In this document: positions 48,701 to 60,700 of the stretch, piece by piece
How positions within the stretch are numbered: position 1 is the stretch's first letter
Layout of the letters: each line of letters starts with the position of its first letter
DNA from: Cololabis saira
Taxonomy: Eukaryota > Chordata > Actinopteri > Beloniformes > Belonidae
Reading direction: 5' to 3'
NCBI RefSeq assembly: GCF_033807715.1
Contig: NC_084610.1
Span: forward strand, 6,138,769 to 6,202,768
DNA: 64,000 nucleotides
The notes under the pieces: model-generated
What the model was told of the DNA's origin: nothing
Database searches by the model: none
Seen by the model: only the letters and a program-made list of their open reading frames with translations
Position numbers and translations under genes: made by a program

Positions 48701-51700
48701 AGCATGGCGTATCTGTTCTTTTTCATCATTTACATTAACAAGTAGAAGACGGTAAATAAATGATCTTGTCTGTTTTCTTATCTTTCCAACCTCTGCTTCC
48801 CTTGTGCATCCCCTTCTTCTCTCTGTCTCCTTGTGGTTATTTACGGCTCGGTATGTGCCGTCCCGGCTCGGGTGCTCGTGCGCCAGGGATGTGTGGATGC
48901 CGCCGGCCCCCCTTCTCCGGTTGCACCAGCAGACATCACCGATAATTATAGCCTCACCACGGTCCAGACGCAGCACTGTCGCACTCAATCACAGTCAGCG
49001 TGATGAAAAGAGACCAAAGGGAGACCGCCGTTGTGTATTTCTGCGATTGTTTGTGTGTTTCACCTCACGTCGGGTGTCCAGCTCGTTTCAACGGCTGTCT
49101 GGGAGCTTTCAAGCCCCGCTCAGTGAGTCAGACGCCGAGCTCTGCTGCGTCACAAGCACGTCTTGTCTTGGTCACAGATTGTTACAAATTACAGAGATGG
49201 CTCTCTGGCCTAGAGCTCCTGATTAACACGCTGTCACTCATCTATAGGTGGGATAATCAGTTAGAGAGAAGCTCTGCAGGCACTGGCACATCAGTTCTGG
49301 TATTTCTGGGCTCTTTGTACAACAGCAGCGCTGTATTTCGATGTAGCGGCATCAAGGGGTCAGGGGTGATTTAATCAAAAGATAACATTTGATAAGGTTC
49401 CTTTAAAAGTGTGGTTCCCACACTGTTGCTAAGACCTCACCTCCCCCCGAGGTGCTCGTTGATAAGCATATCGACTGTAAAGACAACATTTTGATAAGAA
49501 GCGACAGACTCTGCTGCTTTTTGAATATTTGCACAATATGATCCACTTTGGCCTTTAAAGATTATTCTGCGAGAAGCAAACTTCATTCAAACCCGAACCA
49601 GATAGACGAACTGACATAAAATAACAAGTAAATGTTGTTTTCTTTATAGAACTACAAAATAACAAAAGCTGGCAAACAATTTCAGAGATGGGAACAAAAA
49701 GGGCCATGTCCTCATATTTGCTTTTGTTTAGCTTATTTTGTGCAGCAGATATTTGATATGACTGTAGGTTTTGAATCTAGACTGGTGCAATATTATGTTA
49801 AATCCTCCTGTGCCTTTGCTATTTGCTACGCCTTTGCACTAGCTCACACTTGAACTTGACACTTGAGTCTATTTTTGTTAGATTTTAAAAAAGATGTGTG
49901 AATTCTTCAGTCGTTGCTGAAAGAAAATGTCATGTTTAAGACGTAAATCTGTAACGTGAACGCGCCGATCAGGTGGTGGATTAAGTTTCAGAGTGACAAC
50001 AACGACTAGACGAGGAACTAATGTTTTTAGATTTTAGTTCCTCCATGAAACTGTATGAGATACGGGACTCTTAGAAAGTCCTTCATACTGATCAAACATC
50101 CTTAAGCATAATCCCCTTCCATCTTAAGCAAAATCCAGATCACCCAGCTCAATTTAGATGTATATATTGAAATAATACACTTATGTTGAAGATGGATGTT
50201 TGGAAGCAGCAGCTTGATTAATTTAGTTTTCCAGCCATTTGGACCCCTGATGTGAATGTGAGAGGATCTGTAGAGTGACAAAGACAGAGGAGGTTCGATC
50301 CGTCTGCAAGCATCTCTAACACCAATTCAACTGTTTTTCATTTTTGAGAATTTATTTAAGTTCATTTTTAATTGATCAAGGCTGTGGTTTTATATTGTCT
50401 CCAGTTGCAAGGTTTGTGAGGCCGTAGCTGAAGTAGATCGGTCTCTCCCCACACACTGTCCCCAAAACAGTCTCAAAATCCATACGTGTGGCATATTATG
50501 ATGTAGAACAACACATCAGCTGGTGCTAGAGTTCCCACAGCCCCTGCAGCGAGAGGAGAGGGAACAGAGAGGACAGTGTAAGGTCATCTGGTTTCTGAGA
50601 GGTTTAATCTCCAGCTCTAACTGCGGGAAGGAAGGGGCTGGCTCTCTGAAAGGGGGTGCAGTGGGGAAGTATAACCGGGGGGTTTGTACTATGAAGGACC
50701 TGAAATAGCCCGCTGGGCTTGGCAGTCAGAGTCGGGCCTTGAGGGGGACAAGGAGAGGGCAAGAAAGAGCGACATGGGCTGAAGATGATACCTTTAAGGT
50801 CCAGCGGCCGTCCTGAGGCTGCTCATCCTCGCTTGACCATCCTGTTTCATACTTCAGAAGAGGGAAAAACACTTCTTATTCTACGGAGTTAGCCGTCAAT
50901 GTGCTTTTTGAAGGATTTAACACAAGAAAACAAGAATAATGTTGCGGAAGGAGCTACTTGATGCACGGAAGTCTCTGAAGAGTTCTAGGGAGGGTTCTAG
51001 TGGGCTAAGAAGGAAGAAACGGAGGGGTGAGTGGGACATGATATCAAAACGATAATAACACAGCGGCATATTTTATAGGGAAAGGAATCCCTGAACAGGC
51101 TAAAGTACCAGTGCATTCATACTGTTGCAGGGAATCATAATGTGCATACTCAGCTGTTACAGCTGATGCAGGATCAATATATCTCGCTCGTAAATTCATG
51201 GATTATATTTTTTAATAAAGGGTTTACATCAAGAAACCTGTAATTGATGAATCAAGTTGCTTTTTAACACCAGTTTCAAAGAAAGATCGAGTCCAGAAAG
51301 ATGTTTTTTTTTCATCTCGACCCTTCAAAGGTTGAGAGCAGAATACATCATTTAAAACTTAGTTAATCATGTTTGTGTTTTGTTAAGTGCAAATAACCTC
51401 AAACGTATGGTACAAATGGGCAATTCCTTTAAAACTTCTGCAGTTTGGGTTTGCGATTGATCCTCCTCACTATTTTTGTGATGAACTTGTGCAGCAGAGC
51501 TTTAAATGCATTTGTCTACTCTATCTGCCTTTAATAGGCCACACGGTACACATCAGGGCATTCCAGCAGTTTAATTTCAGACCTGCCCAAACCTCTTGTC
51601 TGGATTACAGCTGGCTCCCAGTGGCGTGTCGGGAGAAAAATGAATGTATAGCTTGTTTGATGATTTCACATTCTGTAGATGTTATATTAAAGTGGATTAA

Positions 51701-54700
51701 GGCTGCTGTACAAATTAATGACGTTCTCCATTCACAGGCGGCAGCTGAGGCAACATGTGAGGGTGAAGCGAATGTTGTTTTCCAAAGGTTCTCTCTGGCA
51801 AATGCTGCGTTTGTGTTCCAGCCAGCCAGTATACAGTCATTCACAGTAACTCTCAGGGTTTTGTTGAGGATTAGCTGCTAGGATCAGGTTGCAGTGTGAC
51901 CGTCAACATCGGCCACAGTCTTTACAAACTACCTCAGCATCGGCACTGTACTGAAACCATAGCTAACATTCACACCTGCAGGAATTCCCCCGGGGCATGG
52001 AAAGAAATATCATTCTTGATGGGTGGCAGAAAAGTGGTTTAAATGAGTCTTTGTTTTGATCAAACGACGATTTTATAACATTAGCACTTTTCTTTTTTGT
52101 AGAAAAATTGTGTGGGCTCTTCTGTTTTATTTTACTGCGTAACGTTATGAGCTTGAAATTTTATGGTCTGTGTTGAGAATGGCTTTTGTTCTGGAGATTC
52201 TGCCTTTTATCTAAAGAGTTCATAATTTATAACCTGAGAGCCTGGATCCTAGTTTGTTTGTTTGAATGTGAAAATGTACTTCTGTTCTGTGTATTATAAA
52301 AGATAAACACCTTGTAGGCACGGTTTCAGACAGATACAAGCGATACCTTACAGAGGCGTTTCAACTGGCTTTAATTAAAACCCACAACCACTCTCATTTT
52401 ATTATGTTAAGACTTTATTTCTTCTGAAAATACTGCTTTTATGTCTTAAAATTATTTAGATCTTACTCTGGTTGTGCCTTATTTAATATTTTGAATACAC
52501 AACTCATATAAATACAAAAAAGAGGACTATTTATTTCACTCATGAAACATCCGTATACATTATAAAAATGCAAAAACCTGTTAAAATGAATAAATGACTT
52601 TCTCTAAACGTGGTCTCTAAGCTCTAAGAGTAAATAATGTACAGCCTTCCCTTGTTCACCTCCAAAGCCAAGAGACTTACAGCTCTGCTTTTGAAGGCTA
52701 ACGTGATTAAATCATACGCATTACAGATTAAATGGTGTGACCAGGCTTCATCGACATTATGAAACAGAAATATTGTGATCAGAAAGAAATGTAACAGCAG
52801 CAGGATCTGTTTTCTGTTCCAGAAACATTATGGCAGACTTGCTGCTGATAAAGCTGTATGTCTGCAAGGCATCCATCAAGGCTACTCCACAGAAAGCAGC
52901 CTTTGGCACCAAATCAATGGGTTTCCGTGAAGTTTGCTTTCTCTCTTGTTGTTTTAAGCTAATTAAACTATAGCACATTCCAAATTGCACCTGTCCAAAT
53001 TCGTTTAATGCTCATTTGGTATCTTTAATTCCTTGTGTCTGTTAACACTGCAGAAAAAACAGTTTTGGCATACACATAGCAGGTTGATTCAACAGAGAGA
53101 TTTATATTTGCAGAAAGCATCTGCTGCATTCTGTATGAACAGTTATCTCTGATGTAGGAGAGGACATTCATCATCAATAATGAGTGCCGTGTTATGATCA
53201 GGTTTTGTGTTCTGAAGGTTTAGGCAGTGTGTTGGAAGGCATTGCTCCACAAGCCATCAGAGGAACCAGATTAGGAGACGATAAATGACATGCACCAACG
53301 AAATCTAATTGTCTTGACTTAATGGCTGGCATTCTGAGATGTACCAGCCAGAAACTGGTTGGAGCTGGTTACTTGCAGCTTTTAGAGGGAGTGTAAAAGA
53401 GAAAAAAAACAAGCCCTGATGCATCCAAGCAGCACGAAATTGACGCTTTGCCATCATATCCAGCTTTTCATTGGATGATGGTCGTGGAATCTTGTGTTCT
53501 GATGGGCTTATTGATCCGGGGGCGTTTTGAACTGTTACTTGGGGGTGTATCCCATATCACGCATAAAGCATTGGTATTGATTGCTTCACTTTCTGCTGCC
53601 TCTCACTGGTGATGGATGGAGGAGTGCAAGGTGGTAGAGGGTGTATAGAGGGAGGTTTGTTGAAATAACAATAGGAGACTGCAAGCTACTGCTTCTAAGT
53701 TTGTGTTTGGTGAAGAGAGGTATTCAGAATTCAGTCTTTTTAGAGAGGTTTTGAGGAAAATAAGATGTCTTGTTGCTGGACAAAACGTGTTATACAAAGA
53801 GGGGAAAAAGTTAATGACAAGACTCAATACATGTTCAGAGCAGCTCCTGATTAATGGCATCCCACGTGGATTCTGTGTTTTACAGACCCATAAACTGAAG
53901 AAACACCCCTTCCCAACACTGAAAAACACCATGTTCCAGAATATTTCTGTAAAAGTGTTGTTCAGATCTCAGTGGTGGTAAAATCTGGATCTGCCCATCC
54001 GAGATTAATGTCTGTCAGAGTTAAAGCTTATCAAAGTAAGTATAGTAGAAACAAGAGGCTGCAGATTTATGGCAGGAAGCAGCAGCTTTATAGTCCAAAC
54101 ACAAATTTGAATGGAGCAGAGAGAGTGATGCCTTAAGAACATGCAGTCTGGTAGAAAGTCTGAAGTCTGATAGAAAACGCCAGTGACGTTTTTGGAGCTA
54201 GAATATGTTGCAACCTCGTCTGGTGGAAATCAGGCTTAAAAGACGTCACCACTAGAAGGAGTGAGAAGTATCTTAACCCCCCCGTATATTATGCTCTCCT
54301 GGTTTTCCGGTGTCTTGTAGCCTGTTTTCACTCTGTCTTGCTGTCATTTCAGGAGGTGCATAATTGATTTAAAAAATTGGTTTTGAAATACCAGTCGTAG
54401 CTGTAGGTTTTTTTTTTTTCTTCTTCAAAATGACTCTCTGCTCATGCAAGCACTTATTATGTATGCAGATTGGTTCTCTAAACTCCAAGCAAAGATGAAC
54501 CCAGCCCATGCATCCATCCTCAAGCGGGGACACACGACACTTGATTACACAGAATTCAATTACGAGACACATCCCACAATGGTCTCTGTTGCTGCGGGAT
54601 ATGATGGACAGCAAGACGTCTGATTGGTTTAGGAAGGTAACCAATAACAGTGGAGTGAGCAGGGAGCAGTGAGGGCCGAACAGATAACAGAGGACTTAGA

Positions 54701-57700
54701 ATGAAGAAATCTAATTAGCCCAGACAGTTTTTCGCTTTCAAAGTGGATGAATGAATGACTATTGTTGTGTTTCATCAGAATGAACAGAGATCAGAAGTGG
54801 AAAATATGGACCCTTTTGCTGTTTCGTTTAACCTAAACAACTGTCAAGTTGTGGTGTTAAATGAAATCGTTGACAATGATTACTTTAAATTATCAAAATG
54901 CTGTTGTCTGACTATTATAAGTTAAGCACCTTGAGATAAACAGCTGGTGCAAGGGTTAAAGAGATATTTCCCTTTGTTTCATTCAGCTGATTGTCTGCAG
55001 CTGAAATGAGATTCTTGCATCAATTATGCAAAATGATGCTTCTTTGAATGGTGTTGGTTGGCTTAGCTGCAATTACAATTATTCCTGCTTCCACCAAACA
55101 GGCAACAGATGATTAAATTCATATTTAACTGGGCTCACTAGTCATTTCAAAGCAAGTGAAACAAAATTGAACAACAGCCACGGATAAATCTTCTTTCACC
55201 ATTACCATTGAAATAATTTCCTATTTTCTTTCACATAATTGGATACAGTACAGCTGTGGATAGTGGAATATTGGTGAGAGATTGGCAGCGCTGCTGTGGG
55301 AACTCGATTAGAATTTTAACAGCATTTTTCTTTCACAGTTAATTCCCCAAATGATTAGCCCTGATACGAAAAACTGCGTTTTTTAATGAACTGCTATACG
55401 GCTGCCTTTTGTTGTGGAATTCTGAAATAAATGGCATGTATTAGGCTGTAATCCAGATGTAGTGATGTGTTTGCTCCTCCAGTCCAAATAGCTTTCAGCT
55501 GCCTCAAACCGCGACCCTATCACTAGTTTGAGGTAACACACATGAAATATAGTAGATAAATATTTGATGGCTTATGGGTTTTGCTGACGGCTGCTATCTT
55601 CCTTAGAGAAGACAACAAAGGGGAGGAGAACAAAGAGATGCTACAGCAGAGTGTGAAATAGTAGGCCAAATTTGTTGGGGTTTTGGATCATGATTGCACA
55701 TTTTCACATTTATGAGAGCATATATTTTTCTTCCCTCTTTTTATGGCTTGCTATTATCATTTTCTCTAGCCCATCATCTATTACCGCACTTCTCTCCTAA
55801 TTTGCCTCCTCCTCTATGAATCCTCTTCCCTCCATCCTGCCCCTTTGTTCCACCCCCACTCCTCTTGATTTCCTTATTCTTTGACTCCTATCCTCTTTCT
55901 TCTCCCCCTGGCTTTTCTCTTTGCATCTGTCACTGCTGGTGGCAAAAAAACAAAAAAACAAAGCCAACATGCTCAGTTGGACTCATTTTATTTCTTTTAC
56001 AAATTCCACTTTCTCCTCCTCATATAATCCTCTCTCATCACTGCAATCAAGGCCAACATCCCCGTTCTGCTCAGCCGTCCAACCCCCACCTCCCCTTGTT
56101 TGAGTGCACTCTCGATTAAGGGAGAACAGGCAGGGGAGAGAGACGGAAAGCCGGCTGAGAATTGCCCCTCTAAAGACAGTCTCTACGTCAGAGAGAGATA
56201 CTTTTCACATCAGCAGATACACGTTCAGACACAAAGACACCTGGCTTTGGCTTCATTTGCATTCAACCTCTCTCGCTCGATCTCTTTCTCGCCCGTCTTG
56301 CTGCCAGACCGGAGAGTAAACACACCCACGCACAAAGGAGAGCTGAATGCTGTTTTCGGTCTTGATTTTGGTTGCTGCTCCTCATACCACACCCTGGGCT
56401 TTTTTTCCCGGTTGTGGGGATGTTTTTGTGAGCTCATGCCACAGGTAATCATCTTCCCTTGACAGGAAGCACTACTTTAAGATGAAGAAAATTTGGTCCA
56501 AGAAGAGATTTCAGGTGAGTTTTCTTTCTTTATGGGGAAAGAAATCTTAAAATAATGGCTACGTTCATGAGGGTTTTTCATGTATTTCTTTTTCTTACAT
56601 ATTGTTATAGAAAAGCCACACCCTTTACCTGATGATGATGATGATGATAATACCGATGTGTGGCTTATTCAATATATAACAGCATTTAAAAAGAAGAAAT
56701 TGCTGAAAATACATGTCGTGTTGGAAATACCTTTTCAGGCAATTTATAAGTAAAGAAAACTCTAAAGCAACAAAATTATAGATAATTATGATTTCTTCTA
56801 GTTTTTATTTTTTTGTTGAATAAGTGTTATAAGGGGACAAATATGGACTTTCTAACAAAGAAAGTCAACCCAAGAAAACTATTGTCAGTTCTAGCCAGGT
56901 GGAAAAATGAATTTTGAACACATTAGAATTAATTTCTTAAAAACCTCATGCTGAACCACTAAAAAGGCACTTTACACTTTAATCTTTTCAAATCCAAATA
57001 CTTTGCTGCCTCTGTAACATTGTGCACATTTTGTGTTGGGAAATAAGCGTTTCTCTTTAGCAGTAGTGACAGTTGTGTTGATAATAAGTAATTCATTTAG
57101 CGGGCTTCACAAATTCGGGGCAGATGGAAAGTGTGTCAGTAGGCTACACTCCATGGAGACATGAGAATCAGGCCAGCGACTCGCAAGGGCGTCAAAGTGA
57201 GCTCAGCAAAGGAACAAGCTGATTTCTGTCGGTTTGCTTCGCCTCTTTTCAATTTTGCATAAATATTGAACCCCTGAGACCTCTGCGATGCCTTCAAGCA
57301 ACAGATTTATATAATGGTGGTCGGATTTGGATTATACTTGCAGAATATTTTCTGAAGTGCTGGCCAAATCCCCATTTTCCAAAGAGTGCTGTATGAGGCT
57401 GGTATTTGCTGATATGAATACCTTGAGGGTATAACACTAGAAATCATGGCAACAGTGGCAGCTCCTAGGGGGATCTGTTGCGGTCAGACAGCACTTAATC
57501 AAATTGCCTGACACAAAAGCATCTACCAATGGGGAGTGTGGTGTTAACACAGTGGGAAATAAGTGCGAAATGAGTCATTTCACTTTTGCTACTTTTGCTT
57601 TCAGTCCGCTGCAAAGCAGTGAGTCATTCTCTGGAGCTCTCCATGGTGCTGATGGACAGACTGTCCAGGAAGCAGTTTTATCAAGTGCTTTATCAGCAGA

Positions 57701-60700
57701 GACACTCGCTCACAAACACTTCAGATACCCTGAAGTCTTTGTCACACATCTTCAACTGAATTGAATATTGTAATAAAAATCACTTTTCAGCATTTCAAGA
57801 GATTTTGTTTCATTGTTTTCAAGCACACAAGCAGATGTTGGAGTTTTTACAAATGTTAAATGTTTTAATAGTTGGTAACAGAACAACAGTGGAAATAGCA
57901 ATTGGTTGAAGTAAAAATCTGCACAGTTGTCAGCTCTTTTATAACAACATCTCAGCTTAAAGATCCACCTGAAGTTAAGCTCAATTTGAAGAGGGCATGA
58001 GAGCTGCTTTTAAAAGTCACTTGAAATATTTGTTCCCAGAATGAAGAATGGATGCCAGTGTTCGGTTAATGGACTTGCTTTATAGATTGCAGTTTGTCTT
58101 GCTATAATGTCCCACAATATTTTTAGGGCAATATATCTTTGTATATGTAAAACAATGCTTAAATTATGTCATAACAAAGACAAATTGAAATTTAAATAAG
58201 GCATATTTTGTGTAAATGATGCTGGAAATGAATGCCACAAATCTGGTTTGTCTCTGCTCTGAGTGACAAATGTGACAGAGGAGGTGCTTTAGTGTAAATG
58301 GGAGCTTTGCCGCTTGCGCTCAAGTGTTCTGTGAAAACTGAATCTTTGGCTGTAATTGCTGCTGAATAATGCATTTTACTCTTGTATCTTATTTCAGAGA
58401 ACTGGGCATTCCACACGGACATTTGGCAGATTTACCCATGGTGTGTTGTCAGTATGAGCTTTACATGTTCTCTTCTGCTGTAGTATGTTCAGTTTTTCTG
58501 TTAAAAATCTCAACTGCCGTAGCTTTTTGTTCTCCTCTATCATTTTCCTGTGTTTGTGTTTTAGCTGTGGTTCATTTAAAATGATCCCTTGATATGGTCA
58601 AAAGGCTACTATAGAACATGTATATTTCTTTAGCGCATTTGTATATTTTACTGTTTAGCTGCTCTAAAAACAGAGAGTGGGTTTTGTTATTGTGCATCCA
58701 CCCCCACCATGCAGCATTTTAGTAATCACGCTGATGCCTCTCTGCATAAAACCCTTGAGTGGATAACATCTAGTCTCTGTGGTTTATGATACAGTGTTTT
58801 GCAACATTTGTGGAGTTCATCACCTAAGCCAAAGCAGATACATCCTTCACATGGTGTTTACATTACAATTAAAGTGGTATGGTTGGGATTATATTCCTTC
58901 ATAATTGAATTATAATCGATTTCCCTTGCCTTTGTCTGATATGTAAGCTCTTCATATTTAATTTGATACAGATGCTTGGCTCTACGTACTAACCCCCATT
59001 TAAACACACAGAAAGTAGCAATCTTGCGAGTTAATGGTGACTGTTCATGTTATACTGGCTTTTTTTATTATTAGGCAGACCTTCTGGAAGTATCTAATAA
59101 GGATCTGACTTGATGTGAGGTTTAATGAGGTGCAACCTATTTTGCGGTTGTCATCGTCCTCCTCCTTCACAGGTTCTCTAACCAGTAAACATATCTGTCA
59201 GCCACCCAGCAGTTTGGCTGGTGATTTTAGACTCTAATGGGTACGAGGAGGATTGGTCGTGTGGGTGAGAGAGATGCTGGTTTCCATAGTAACGGTGCTC
59301 TCCCGTCTGCCCTCTCTTGCTGCCACTATGGAAGCGAAGTTTTCCGCTCCTGCCGAAAGCAAAGCTATGGTAAACCTGCCCGTCTCTATTCATCTTCTGC
59401 CTCTTATTCCCCTGACTCTTCATCCATCTGTCAGTCTGTCGCCGACTTCATCTGCTCACTCTGCTGATGTGGGATCTCTGTCACAAACATGCTTTGAGAT
59501 TATTTTGACCCTGCCTGTGGTTTCCGTTTCCCCCGGGCCTTTCCTTTTTGCATCAGCTTGCTCTTCACTTTAAGATCTGCTTCCTCTGCAAGTCACTCTC
59601 CCTGACTTTTTATTTCTATAAACTTGTGTCATATCTGTATTGTTTCTGTTGCTTTTTTAAATATTCTTGATTAAATCAAAGGCCTAGTAAGCTGAGTTCT
59701 GTCATGTCATCTTTTTTATGGTTATAAAAAGCTGGGTTTTTAATTTTCTTTCCTGTGAATTGTGAATCTCATTTATCATTGTTATGTTCTAAATGGATGG
59801 CATTTTATTCTCTTATATCACCAACGTTTTCCCTGTAATCAGTGACATAATTGGGCTATAACTTGGTTTGCTCCTTTGATTACAGTTAAAAATGAAAAAC
59901 CATTTTTAAAATCGTCTTGTCCTGTCAGTCTGGAATTTGCTTCAGCAGTTTTTTATTTCTGGCCTCGTGTCACGCTTAAGCTTCAACCCATTTATTTCAG
60001 TCTGGAGGGATTCTGTGAAGCATTAAACTGTGTCCTGCCAAGAAAATGTTACATCCTTTTTACTTTTTACCCAACCCGGATCCTTTCATCCTCACATCCT
60101 CACATCCTCCACCTCACTTTCTCTGTCCTGCTTTTCCATCTTTAACATTTGTCTGTGTTACTTCATTGTGTTTTCTTTTTTTCTGTTTTTCAGACTCTGA
60201 GACCACAGAAGATGAGAACACAGAACCTCAGATGGAAACCAAAGAAGGGCCCGGGAGACACCAGGACAAGGATGGCCGAAGAGGACCCTCAGGTGTTTTA
60301 ACTAAAAACATTCAGCTCTCTTAACGTATCTGAGATCAAACAACCAATATTAAGATTTTATCCTGTTTAAAGTGATAAACTTGCATTGCTGCAAGTAGAA
60401 ATTACTTTCAAAACATTGCTCAGAGTGCTGCATCTGCATATTTGGTGGCTCTTTACATGTGCTTCACAAGATGATATTTAGTTCCATCTACTGCAACACG
60501 GGTATTGCTGCCAAAATTACACTTGTACAAAATTGTTTCAGCTCGAACTGTTAGATTTAATGAAGGTTGTCCACAGCTTGGCCCGCGATGGGTGTTGGGT
60601 GAAATCTCATTATCTCTTTTGGTGTGATGTAACAGTGGCACACTGGCCTAGTTTCCAGCAGAGAACCTGTCTCCAGGTCTGATCTCAGTATGCGGCTCCG

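Larger units (their letters stand above)
45710..60193 (+). other. speg first coding intron (14.5 kb) with internal start units
   Basis: This intron separates the Ig exon from the acidic-linker exon. It holds a half-palindromic MITE (46020-46240), a GC-rich block (48790-49150) and the alternative start exons listed separately. A (GAT)n run lies at 56629-56650. The intervals 46850-48780, 51040-55850 and 56520-58390 show no exon or named repeat. Confidence 0.6.

Noticed and set aside
59327..59368. Possible extra speg start exon (MEAKFSAPAESKAM, followed by GTAAAC)
   Set aside because: It ends in phase 0 and cannot join the phase-1 exon at 60194 in frame.
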